Origin: Arthrinium phaeospermum
Lineage: Eukaryota; Ascomycota; Sordariomycetes; Amphisphaeriales; Apiosporaceae
NCBI GenBank assembly: GCA_006503535.1
Contig: QYRS01000009.1
Coordinates: 1-64,000 of the forward strand
Direction of reading: 5' to 3'
Length of the DNA: 64,000 bases
The notes under the pieces were generated by a model. The model ran no database searches and had not been told where the DNA came from. It worked only from the letters and a program-made list of their open reading frames with translations. The translations under genes and the position numbers were made by a program. Positions 47,300 to 57,636 of the stretch are shown here, piece by piece (within the stretch, counting starts at the first letter, position 1; the number at the start of each line of letters is the position of its first letter).

Positions 47300-47990
47300 A
47301 CCTGTCGTCGTGTTGGGGTCGGCGCCGCCCTAAAAGTGGTGGTGCCACCGCCAAGATGCCAGAGCACAAAAGCAACCAGAGCCGCATCGCTTTGGCTATG
47401 TTCTTCAACATAGTTCCAGTAGTCCTCTACTCCTCGTGTTGGGAAGAAGCGTCCACGTGCGATCAGGTGGTGCATCCATGTGCTGATCGCGCGATTCGAA
47501 AGAGCCGAACCAACGCCAATAAGTACTGGTAGCAAGAAGAGGAAGGAGAGGGGTGAGGAGAAGGAGGAGAGCAAGGAGGAGAATAAGGAGGATCGAGGCG
47601 GCAGGCCTTGGCTGCGGCAGCTCCCTTCTGCTTTCGAGTCTTGTTAGCAGCCTGGGTATTCCACCTTGTTGTTTTCTATTGGGAAGAAGCTCGTGATTCA
47701 GCGCATCCATGTGCTGGCGCGAAGGAGCCGAACCAACAAGTGCCGTAGACGACCTGTTGGCGGGTCGGGAAGGGGGTTTGGAGAAGTGCTCTCATGTGCT
47801 GCTCGCGAGCTTAATGGGGGCGACGGTGGCAGTGCATCCTCTTGGTTCCCATGTGATCCTCTACCTGTCGTCGTGGAAACGTCCCAGTGATTCTTGGAGT
47901 CCATATGGCCCTGGATCTATTGACGAGTCGAGGAAAAGAGGGAGGAGAGGGAGAAGAGGGAGAAGAAGGAGGAGACGAGATAGGAGGGGA
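47300..47990. other. Mixed remnants of the same modules
   Basis: Holds a third copy of the GTGCTGCTCGCGAGC module (about 47797), a purine-rich tract (47530-47600) and AAAGAGCCGAACCAACGCC (about 47500), which also occurs in variant form near 45530. No gene can be drawn. Confidence 0.4.
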
Positions 47991-48179
47991 AGAGAGTTAA
48001 ATCGGGCAAGGATGGGATTTGGGGCCGGCTTGGATGAGTTGTTGGTCTCTTGATGAAGCCGGCTCGGATGAGGTGTTGGTCTCCTGATGAGGCCGGCTCG
48101 GATGAGGTGTTGATCTCCTGATGAGGCGGCACCCCATAAAGATAAGAGGGGGAAGAGCAAGGCAGTCATTCTTGACACC

Positions 48180-48340
48180 ACCAACGAGTGCCGCAGACGT
48201 AAGAGTCATCATCATCATTATCGATGCTTTCGGTGTCGGAACGTTCCAGTGATTCTTGGAGTCCATATGGTTCTCGACCTGTTGGCGGGTCGAGAGTGCT
48301 GCATCATGTAGGAGCTCTCATGTGCTGCTCGCGAGCTCTC
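48180..48340 (-). pseudogene. Acidic exon-like block, copy 2
   Basis: Second copy of the 47015-47215 module with three extra bases in the ATC run and a shorter middle. The minus-strand phrases SREQHMRALL and LSTRQQVE are kept in changed frames. Confidence 0.45.
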
Positions 48341-48639
48341 GATCCGGCAGCTCATTGGGCTTCCAGTCTTGGGGGAGGAGGAGAAGAGCAAGAAGATGAG
48401 CAAGGAGAAGAGCAAGGCGACAGGCCCTTGGCTGCGGCAGCTCTCTTCTGCTTCGATGTCTTCTTGACACCGCCAATGGTGTGACGGGGGCAGCACGGCC
48501 TCGGCGGTTTCCTCGGGCTCCCCGGATGGACAGTCTCGCCGAGAGACTGGGCAAGCAGAACGTGACATTGTTGAAGTCGGGACGTTCCAGAGTAGATGAT
48601 GGCTCTTGCCAGTTCCCTTGATCAAAACCGGCGCCAGGT

Positions 48640-49480
48640 AGGCTGTTCCTGGATAGTTTGCATTCTGGCGGGTTGGGTAATACCAGCTATTGTTGTTGGA
48701 TCTCCTGCTCGTGGATAGTTTGCATTCTGTTGCTGGGTAGAAGCCGGGCCTCTATAACGGGCCAATGACCATGTCTTCTCGGTTCGCATGGGCCGTATCA
48801 GAATGGGCTCAGAAGATGCCCATCGAGACTCGCTAATACCGCCGTAGGCAGAAGAAGCAGAAGAAGCAGAGGCCTCCGGGGTGGGAACAGTGTTGATCTC
48901 GGCAGCAGGCATCTTGGCAGATCAGGTAGGCAGAAGCTGGGCCTCTATAACGGGCCAATGACCATGCTTCTATACTGCAAGTTCAGTCAGAATGAAGAGA
49001 ACTTTGCTTAGGGTATGTACTTACCAGTGCGTTGTGGCCGTTCGGTGACCAGACATCATGGGTCGGTTGGTCCAGAACCGAATTCTGGCGGGGCAGCTCC
49101 TCCTGCGTGGGCAGAAGCCGGGCTCTTTTACCGAGCCAGTGATCATGTGTTACCGGCCCTCCACTGCTGCAGGTTTCTTCATCGGGTCCCATTGCTCCTA
49201 AATAGTTTGAATTTTGACCCTGGGCAGAAGTCGGGCTTCTGTATCGGGCCAGTGACCCTGCGTTGCTTTACCTAGTACTGCAAGTTGCGTTAGCTTGGAC
49301 AGACTTCACTTGGGGTGTACTTACCAGTATATAACAATGTGTACTTATGTACATACACATGGTGACGGGTCGGAGAGCAGAAACGAGTCGATTGGTCCTT
49401 AGGCGAGGGTAGGAGCCGGGCTTCTGTACCGGGCTAGTGACCATGTCTTATTGGTTTGCCTGGGCCGCATTAGAAATGGG
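48640..49480. repeat. ~190-300 bp repeats (CGGGCCAATGACCATG)
   Basis: GAAGC(C/T)GGGC(C/T)TCT followed by CGGGCCAATGACCATG or a variant occurs at about 48748, 48933, 49108, 49225 and 49415. GGGCTCAGAAGATGCCCATCGAGACTCGC (48806-48834) recurs at about 49478, 50179 and 51490, so this family continues into 49.7-51.7 kb. A short (ATTC)n run lies at 49617-49645. Confidence 0.65.
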
Positions 49481-49689
49481 CTTAGAAAATGCCCACCGAG
49501 ACTCGCTAATACCGCCGTGGCGACGCCTGCTATAGTCAACAGGAGAGGAAGATTAAGAGGGAGAGAGCAAGCAGAAATAGCAGGAGAAGAAGAGGGAGAA
49601 GACTTCCCGTGTTTCCGCATTCATTCATTCATTCATTAATTCATTTTTATTGATTTCTACCTGAGGGAAACCCATAAACTTCCAAAGGC

Positions 49690-51760
49690 CGTCTAGGTCG
49701 GTAATTTAAATATATGAACTCTCAAAGTCTTCTCGGCCCCGTGTCTCCGCATCGACGACCGCAGTAGTATTGCTTCTGGAGAACAGTTAGGCTGCTTCTG
49801 GCCATCCTTGCCGAATACGACAGCGCGAAGAATATCCGAAGTGGCGAGTTTCATGCTTGAAACCTTGTACAGGTTGGTTCCCTTGGCACTCTTGACGGCA
49901 ATGGTGAGATCGGCCGCGTCGTGCAAGATGACAATGGTGTCGTTCTCAACGGCAGGCGACTCAGGAAGAGGGACAGCGTCGGCATCCTCGTGCAAGACGA
50001 CCATGGTGTCGCTCTCGACGGCAAGGACAGCGCCGGCCTCCTGGGTCGGAACAGTGTTGATCTCGGCAAACTTCTCGGCAGATCAGGTATACGGTAACGA
50101 CTGACAATGGGTGTTGGGCAGTACCTCCAGCAAGTGCTTGGGTAGAAGCCGGGCTTGCCATCATGCGTTGGGTTGGTCTTGGGCTCAGAAGATGCCCTTC
50201 GAGACTCGTCGATACCGACGTGGCGGCGCTTGGTACGGCTAAGAGGGGAAAGAGCAAGCAGAGGGACAGCGTTGCCTTCTTGGCCGGAACAGAGTCGGAT
50301 GTATGGGTGGCGAAGGGTATACCTGGAAGTCAAGCACGTTAGATGGAAGAAGGAGAAGAGGAGATAAGGCAAAGGCAATCTCTTACCTTCACCAGATGGC
50401 CGACCCTTCAATGCAGGAGACCCGAAACATGGTGCCGCTGTTAGCTTGCTGCAGATCCAGCATTCGGTAGTGCTTCTGGAGAACAGTTATGCTCCTCCCA
50501 AACCCAGCATTCGATGTGGCGAGGTTCATGCTGGAAGCCTTGTTCATGCTGGAAACCTTGTTCCCTTGGCACTCTTGACGGCAATGGTGATGTCGGCTGC
50601 ACCGGGCAAGACCAGTTTCCGACGAAGCAACGTCGGCAGGCGACTCTGGGAGAGGGACAGCATCGGTCGCGGAAGGTATGGAGCCCGAGGTGGAGGTCGA
50701 GATGAATCTGGTGTACCTGAAAGTAAAGCACGTTAGCCGGGAGAAGCGGGAGAAGCGGGAGAAGCAGGAGAAGCAGGAGAAGGAGAAGGAGAGGGAGAGG
50801 GAGAAGGAAGAGAAGAACAAGAAGGAGAAGTAGAGAGGAAAAAAATGAGGACAGAAGGATCTCACCTTCACCAGAGATGCCATGGCCGGCTCTTCCAAGG
50901 CAGAGTTAACCGTGTTGCCGTCGTTGGACTGCAGTGAAGCAGGTTTCTCTTGGTTCCTTCGGGTCTCTGTACCGGGCCAGTGACCATGTTGCCTGTTTGG
51001 TGTTGGGCAATACCATCAGCAAGTGCATGGGTAGAAGCCGGGCTATGTTCACCAATTGGTCTTGGATGCCCTTCGAGACTCGCCAATACCGTGGCCGAGG
51101 AGAAGAGTATCTGCTGGGGCAGAAGGGGAAAGAAGAGAAGTGCTTGCTGCAGATCCAGCATTCGGTAGTGCTTTTGGAGAACAGTCAGGCGGTGGTCCAT
51201 TTCTGTAGCCCAAAGTGTCAATCGTTGTTGAACGTTGCTCGGTTGCTCGATGTCTCGGTGTCAAAAGGAGGAAGAACTCGCAGTGCGGTCGGTATACCTG
51301 AAAGTAAAACAAGTTAGGTAGGAGAAGCAGGAGAGAAAGAAGGCAAATGAAACTCTTACCTTTACCAGAGATGCCAGTGAAGCCACGTGCCGTTGTTGGA
51401 CTGCAGCGAAGCAGGCTGCTCTCTGTAACGGGCCAGTGACCGTTGCTGGTTTGGTGTTGGGCAATGCCACCAGCAAGTGTTGGACTCGGAAGATGCCCGT
51501 CGAGACTCGCCAATACCGTGACGAGGATTGTTCATTGGCCGAGGAGAAGGAGAAGGAAGAGAAGAGGAGCTTGCTGCAGATCCAGCATTCGGTAGTGCTT
51601 CTGGGGAACAGGCGTGGCCCAACGTGCCAATCATTGTTGGACGCAGTTGGGAGATGCGAGCGACGGTGATCAAGGAAGAGGCAAGAGTTGCTGGACCCAA
51701 CAATATCCTCTCTCATACTGTGGCTCAACGTGTCAATCGTTGCTCGATGTTTCGGCGTCA
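49690..51760 (-). repeat. Tandem exon-intron modules, three to four units
   Basis: Minus-strand units share an exon end GGCATCTCTGGT(G/A)AAG followed by a 5' splice site (GTGAGATCC at 50865, GTAAGAGTTTC at 51359, GTAAGAGATTG at 50395), a purine/pyrimidine-biased intron, then a branch site plus acceptor CTAACGTGCTT(T/G)ACTT(T/C)CAG (about 50717-50737 and 50323-50343; variant at 51297-51317). They also share CTGCAGATCCAGCATTCGGT (50451, 51148, 51575) and GGGCAATACC. So whole exon-intron units, not just coding pieces, were tandemly copied. In one frame the exon reads MASLVKVR. Function unknown; frames are broken between units. Confidence 0.65.
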
Positions 51761-52164
51761 AGGGGAGGAGGAACTTGTAGTGCGGTCGGTCTTCGGGAGC
51801 AGGCTGGTTCCTGGCGATTGGACAAGTCAGTATTGTGCAGGAAGTCGAAGAGAATGGCCTTACCTCGATCCTTCTGGCGCTGGATTGCTCTTGACGGTCT
51901 TGGTGCTGGAGTATTGTGCATCGGAAACGATGGCCTTCCTTCTCGAGACGATAGGTCCTGCTCTTTGCGATGGACAGGAAGGTGTTCTTCTGGTGACGGC
52001 GTGGTTCGGCATAGGCGAAGGTGGAATGTTGAGTTCGATCAAGTACGACTTGGGATGTTGCTGCCTTGGAGCTCCCTCAAATCGGCAAAGGCACCGAATG
52101 CAGGAGCTGACATGCCCTTCAGCGACATACTGGTGGGGCCAGCTGTAGGTGCTGCCATTGGGAG

Positions 52165-52574
52165 TTGCAGCCTTGCATTCCGATGGACACTTTCCAGTCC
52201 TGCCTTAGTCAATTCCTGCAGAAAGCCATGCTCTGCCGCCAGTTCCAGCCATACAGCACCCCAACAGCTTCCCACGCAGTCTTGCCCTCGGTCCAGCATC
52301 CCAATCCTCCTGCCAGAAGGTATGAAGCCCTTTCCAGCAAGCCAATCCTCATTGCCAATTGCTAACAAACGGTCTTAGAGCAATACCACGATCCGAAGCC
52401 CTGTCCGACCTACTGCCTTGCCACCAGCAACACCTCCTGATCCAACATCGAGCGACCCCCACGGCAGATACTTCCTTTCCATCAACTCCCCCGGAAGCTA
52501 GAACCATCGCGACGGTCTCCCGAGCTGTTTGGAATTGCTCCAAGTCAAGGCAAACAAACACCCATCCGAGCTGA
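52165..52574 (+). CDS. Possible short two-exon frame, unknown
   Basis: An intron at 52320-52378 has GTATGAAG, a perfect GCTAACAAAC branch region and a TCTTAG end (59 nt). Splicing keeps the frame open from ATG 52165 to TGA 52572-52574 (116 codons), joining HPNPPARR to AIPRSEALSDLL. A different frame across the same junction (TTIRSPVRPTALPPATPPDP, ending TAG 52498) is also plausible, so the coding frame is unsettled. The 3' part runs into the 52.5-53.05 kb tandem repeat. No family recognised. The intron is better supported than the protein. Confidence 0.35.
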
Positions 52575-53060
52575 GCCGTTCCTGTCGCGACCCTTTGTGT
52601 TTGCTCCATCGCGACGGTCTCCCGAGCTGTTTGGAATTGCTTCAAGTCAAGGCAAACAAACACCCATCCGAGCTGAGCTGTTCCTGTCGCGACCTTTCTT
52701 GTTCCATTGCGACGATCTCCCGATCTGTTTGGAATTGCTCCGGGTCATGGCAAACTCTCACCTCAGATGAGCCATTCCAGTCGAGACCTTTCCTACTCCA
52801 AGGCAAACACCCATCTGAGCCGTTCCTATCGAGACCTTTCGTACTTGCTCCATCGACCTCCCGGGCTGTTTGGAATTGCTCCGGATCATAGCACATCCCA
52901 ATTGAGCCGTTCCTGTCGCGAAATCTCTCCCGACCGGCCTATTTAGAAGACAAACACCCACCGCCTTTCTTGCTCCATTGCCACAATCCTCCGAGCTGTT
53001 TGGAATTGCTCCGGGTCATAACACCCAGCTGAGCTGTTCCTGTCGCGAACTTTCTCGGCA
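52500..53060. repeat. ~100-bp tandem array, about six units
   Basis: CTCCCGAGCTGTTTGGAATTG recurs at about 52527, 52618, 52714 (CTCCCGATCTG), 52857 (CTCCCGGGCTG) and 52990 (CTCCGAGCTG), followed by CTCC(A/G)GGTCA, GGCAAAC and CCGTTCCTGTCGCGACC. Degenerate but clear. Confidence 0.85.
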
Positions 53061-53329
53061 TTGGAGGCAGCTGTACATAGCATTTCAGTAGACTATTGAA
53101 CTTCTTGATTATCCCACTGGAATGATGTCCCCGTGAACTCGTACAAGTGACATACAGTGCTTTTTTTCCGAGCCATCTTTGCGGCTGGAGTCTGCAACCC
53201 TCAAGGTCATCTCGCAGTTGCCCCAGCTGTCTCCTCGCATTCCCTGCAATCCCCCCACGAAGAAGTGCCCAAGCTCAAAGCCGACATCCCCACGATGCTC
53301 TCCAGGCTTCGATTCAAGAGCTCAAAAGC

Positions 53330-53760
53330 TAGCTACTGGTAGACCTTCGACTCAAGCAGAAGCTCTGCGGCCCAAGCTAACCGAGCCTGTCCTTGCCCCA
53401 GCGGTAAACCTTCGACCCAAGCGGAAGCTCTGCGGGCCAAGTTGGCCGAGCTCACGGATCTCCTAGGTCTCCATCTCCTCCGGCGACAATGTCAACATCA
53501 GTTCCTGGTAGACCTTCGACCCAAGCGGAAGCTCTGACGGGAGTCAATGCCAACCGGCAACCTCTGCTGACCAAGCTGAACTGGCCCTTGCCCTCAATGG
53601 CAAACCTTCGACCCAGGCTGACCGAGCCTTTGCTGAATCGCTATCTCCGACAAGAAACCCTCCGACCCAAGCAGAGGCTTCGATCCCTTGCCCCTGCGGC
53701 AAACCTTCGATCAATACCTTTTGCCCGAACACCCCATGCAGAAGGTCTCTAGGCCCAGCT
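53330..53760. repeat. Short tandem repeat encoding (K/R)PSTQAEALRAKLAEL-like peptide
   Basis: ACCTTCGACCCAAGCGGAAG and variants with CTCTGCGG occur at about 53343, 53406, 53514, 53606 and 53657. In one plus-strand frame a unit reads KPSTQAEALRAKLAELTDLL, a coiled-coil-like heptad pattern. Frames change between units. Confidence 0.6.
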
Positions 53761-53769
53761 GACCGAGCT

Positions 53770-54180
53770 CGACGTTCTCCCGTACCTGGTTGAACACCCC
53801 GGCCAGTCGGAAGCTCTGCGAGCCAAGATGGCCGAGCTAGGGGTACCTGGATGCCCATCTCTGACGAGCAAAGGCAGAGCTCCGGCAAACCTTGGATCCA
53901 AGAAGCTGGCAATGCTGAACGACCCCGTCCGAACAAGCAGAAGCACTGCAGGCCAGGCTGCATGCAAGTTCAACTCATGCAGAGGATCGCCGGCGCCATC
54001 CTGAGCTCCGCCCCTGAGAGGAAAGCGTCGGCCCAAGCTAGCCGATCTCACTCCCAAATTCTCAAACCTCTTGAAGCAGGCAGAAGCAAGATGCCTCGAG
54101 ACCCCCTGTTGCGTCAAGCTTGGCAGGGCAAGCTCAAGGCCCTCTCACCAACATGAGCAACCACAACCAAAACATATACC
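53770..54180. other. Degenerate remnants, no supported gene
   Basis: Continues with related AGGCAGAAGC and GCCAAGCTAGCCGA phrases of the preceding repeat at lower similarity. No start, splice site or family is seen. Confidence 0.4.
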
Positions 54181-54189
54181 CGAGTTGGT

Positions 54190-56540
54190 CCAGCCCCCCG
54201 AACCACCGGGCTAAGCCCCAGTCGACCCAGTGCTTTATCCAGACCTCGTTAGTCCCAATGAACATTCTCCAGCTCCACTTCCGCTATAACAACCCTGCAT
54301 CTGACGTCCCGACAGTGTGCAGGCCGTATATATCACCACGAAAAAACCTCGTCCGATCCCCTCCAAACTGCCGTAGGTCCGTAAGGTTCATCCCACGATG
54401 CCGGGTTCCCAATATGAGCTCTTTGCGACTTGATTTGCGCCCGCTAGCTTGAAAGGAGTCCCACGACCAAGCCCGTCCAAGTAAGCTGGCGCTGCCGGAC
54501 CACGCCCTACCCGCTCCATACTAGCGTAGGTCATTTCTGATACTCTTTCAACAATGATCCCGTAATACGAGCTCCGTAGGGCTTGATTTGCACCGGCTAC
54601 GTCGAATGTCGTTTCCCGGTGATGTTTGCATATGTAGATTGACACATTCAAAGCACGCCCTACTCGCCCCAAACTCCCGTAGGTCGTTGAAGTGGTTCTG
54701 TCGATGGTCCTGCCCCAATACGCGCCCGATTGAGCTTGATTTGCGCCCGCTACCTTGAACGTCGTCCCTCGGCAGTGCCTGTGCATGTATAGTGACACTG
54801 CCGAACCACGCCCTACTCGCCCCAAACTGAAGTATGTCACTCCGGCTTACCTCTAAACGCTGCCCCGGTAGTATGAGCTGTATCGGGCCTGATCTGGGGA
54901 AGGTCCGCCGGGAAGTACCAGCGCCCAGGACCCGGGAACCGCCGAAGCAAGTCGAAAGTGGGCCGGAGAGCAACCTCTGCACCACCCGCGTCGCCTCAAC
55001 ACTTCCGCTAGGCTTGCTCACTAAGTATGTCCGTCCCAGCTACCTCCGAGGCCACCTCCGAGGCCATCCCGAGGCCACCCCGAGGCCATCCCGACAGCAT
55101 ATACATAAATATACATGAAAAAACAAACCACCTCCGATCCTCCCCAAACTTTGATACGATCATAAGGGTGGTCTGAAGACCTGGTAGCCCCAGTTTCAGC
55201 CTCACAGGTCGAGATCCGGAGCCGCCGCTGTCGATTCCAGTAGGTACAGTCCCGGCATAAATATACTGACTTTCCCAAATCTCGCCAAATTGACTCCGGA
55301 CTAACGCAGGCCGTCCCTGACACCTTCAAGATGCGCAAAACCAATCCCCAGCTTCATCGGACGTGATCCGGAGTCGTGGTGGTGAAAGACACGCACCCAG
55401 GGGGCAGGACGTATGTAGACCAGCATCCGCAAATGTGAACGGATACTCCTACAACCAGCGGAGCATCGAGGGCTCACCTTATACATGCACGCCCCTCAGT
55501 TTCAGTTTCATCGGACGCGATCTCGAGTGTTCTCGGCGCTGGACAGCATCCAGGGGCAAAGGCGTAAGTATCGCAACACATCTCAACGTGAGCCGATTGT
55601 GCCCAAATTGACGAAGTAGATACAGGGACCCTCGATGAGCATCGTACCCCAGTTTCAGACATGTAGCTACAGCACAGCGTTGTTCTTAGTGGTGGTCATC
55701 CAGGGTAGACCGGGGCAAAGGCGTAAGTATAGCGACATACCTCAACGTCGTCGGATTGAGACGAAACTAACGGAGTAGATGAAGAAACACCTATTGAGCA
55801 TCGTACCCAAGTCTCAGACATGTAGCTACAATACAGCAATGTTCCCAGCTGTGGACGTCCAGGGCAGACACAGTCAGTGGGCTACAGGGCAGTGGGGGCT
55901 ACAGGCACTGGGCCGGGCGCTAAGCTACAGGGCACTGAGCTACAGGGCATGCGGGCACTGCACAATTCAAGCGACCGTCGCGATGTAGGAGAATGCAGAG
56001 AATCAAACCCATCGACTTGCAGCATTAGAGAATGCATCAATTGAGCTGAGCAGTGACTCGGAGCCCATAAATGCCCGCCAATGTCCGCAACGCCGAGCAG
56101 ATGCGCAGGCTCAGCCCCGGCCTGTAGACGGCCGGTAGACAGAAAACACCCAAAACTAAACCTCGCCCGATCGACCCCAAACTCAGGAGCAAGGATAAGG
56201 ATGGTCCAAAAAATAGAAGATCGCAGTTTCAGCCGAAAAGGATGAGAGTTGCGGCGTATACAGGCAGATGTATGTACCACAGGCACGCACGTACAGATAG
56301 CACCCAGAACCAAACCTCACCCGAATGACCCCAAACTCTGGAGCAAGGATGAGAGTGACACAAAGAGTAGGAGATCGCAGTTTCGGCCAAAAGGCAACAG
56401 AATTGCGGCATATACAGGCAAATGTAGCGCAGGCACGTATGTACAGATGGCACTGAGAAATGGACCTCGTCCAAATGGCCCCAGGCCTCGGGAGCAAGGA
56501 GAATCGCAGTTTCAGCCAAGAAGAGGCAGCCGTAAGCAGC
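54190..56540. repeat. Diverged ~150-170 bp satellite superfamily
   Basis: The clearest units are at 56146-56299, 56300-56448 and 56449-56525: ACCCCAAACTC(T)GGAGCAAGGA, GATCGCAGTTTCAGCC and CAGGCACGTAYGTACAGAT. Related pieces (CCCCAAACT with TAGGTC; CTTGATTTGCGCCCGCTA; AATACGAGCTC) recur about every 165 bp from 54360 to 54860, and CCCCAGTTTCAGCC, TCTCAGACATGTAGCTACA and variants between 55130 and 55870. Homology between the left and right parts is weak and is an inference. No gene is supported. Confidence 0.55.
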
Positions 56541-56544
56541 GCGA

Positions 56545-56886
56545 ACGCAGACAGGGCCATGAGGAAGAGTACACAAGCTGTCACGTCCACTGCAGATCAA
56601 TCGGGACAGCAAGCAGTCAGTCACAGACATGGACACACTCAAGCAGTCAATGGAATCACCGGCATTAACAATCACAGACATTCACAGGCATTCGCAGTCA
56701 CAGGCGTTCACAGACAAAGAGACAGATATGTAGGAGCAGCCGTTTTCATTATCATGAAAAAATTAAAAAAAAGAAAACAGCAGAAAAACTCCAGGGGCCC
56801 CAATTGGGTTGCCCAACCTTGCATTTCTCATGATGCAGAAACAAACAAACAAACAAACGACAAAGAAGCATGACAAGCAGCCGGAC
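56545..56886. other. Spacer downstream of the minus-strand gene
   Basis: Contains short repeats CATTCACAGGCATTCGCAGTC (56679-56720) and (CAAA)n at 56843-56860. No AATAAA polyadenylation signal is obvious for the gene ending at 56887. Confidence 0.45.
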
Positions 56887-57444
56887 CTAGTTGATCCCAA
56901 CCTCGCTATCCTCATCCTCACCCGGCTCAGGCTCGCCACCAGTGGGCCTGGGGGGCGACGGAAGGGGGCGATTGTAGAACTCACCGCCGATGTCCCAGTC
57001 GGCCAGCGGCAGGTCGCTCTTCTTTTGCTCGCGGGCGACCCGAGCGAACTCCGCCTGGAGGTCCATGTCGGCTTCCATTTCCTCCAGGGTGGGCTTGCGG
57101 CCCAGGTCCTTCGACCGCTTGGGGCGGTATTGCGTGGGGTCGAAGGGGCCCTTCTTACCCGCGTTGGCCTCCCAGTTGGCGGTACGCTGGTTGGCGTCGT
57201 CCTGTCCGTTCTTGTAATTATGCCGGGACCCCTCCAGGCCATGCGCACGACTATTGGTGCCAGTTGCACCGCCAGCCGTGGCGCGACCGGAAGTGCCGCC
57301 AGGCTTGTTGTTGTTGTTGTTGCCGCCCTGCTTGGCGCCGGCAGCCACGATCTCGTCCAGAGGCTTGTCCAGTTTGTTGGACGCCTCCGCCGAGTCGGGC
57401 TTGCCAAGCGCCGCGCCAGGCATGCGGGTGTCGTCGTCGGCCAT
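56887..57444 (-). CDS. Small charged protein with ALY/REF-type end motifs (185 aa)
   Basis: Start ATG at 57444 in good context (AAGATGGCC); upstream in-frame codons are hydrophobic and look like 5' leader. The stop is TAG. Residues 25-32 read LDKPLDEI, matching the LDxxLD(D/E)I motif by which mRNA export adaptors such as Yra1/ALY bind the DEAD-box helicase UAP56/Sub2. Residues 119-127 (TLEEMEADM) resemble the C-terminal helix of the same families. There is no RRM. The middle is Asn/Gly-rich (NNNNN at about 42-46) and basic; residues 150-170 hold WDIGGEFYNRPLPSPPRP. From this I infer a nuclear mRNP/export-linked protein; it may instead be of unknown function. It points away from a second protein of the same design at 59749, across a 2.3-kb spacer. 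Confidence 0.75.
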   Translation of the reverse strand: MADDDTRMPGAALGKPDSAEASNKLDKPLDEIVAAGAKQGGNNNNNKPGGTSGRATAGGATGTNSRAHGLEGSRHNYKNGQDDANQRTANWEANAGKKGPFDPTQYRPKRSKDLGRKPTLEEMEADMDLQAEFARVAREQKKSDLPLADWDIGGEFYNRPLPSPPRPTGGEPEPGEDEDSEVGIN

Positions 57445-57636
57445 CTTGGTAGTGATTATGATGGTGATGATGGTGGCGACGGTGACGGTAGTGGCAAACT
57501 TGATGATCGAAATCTGAATAAAAAGGACGTTGTATCGAGACTTTTTTTTAATCAAATATCGAAGGCAGTTTGCGGACAAGGAAGGGAAAGGAAAGGAAAG
57601 GTCGGATGGAGGAGGGCGAGATTTACCTAAATACAA

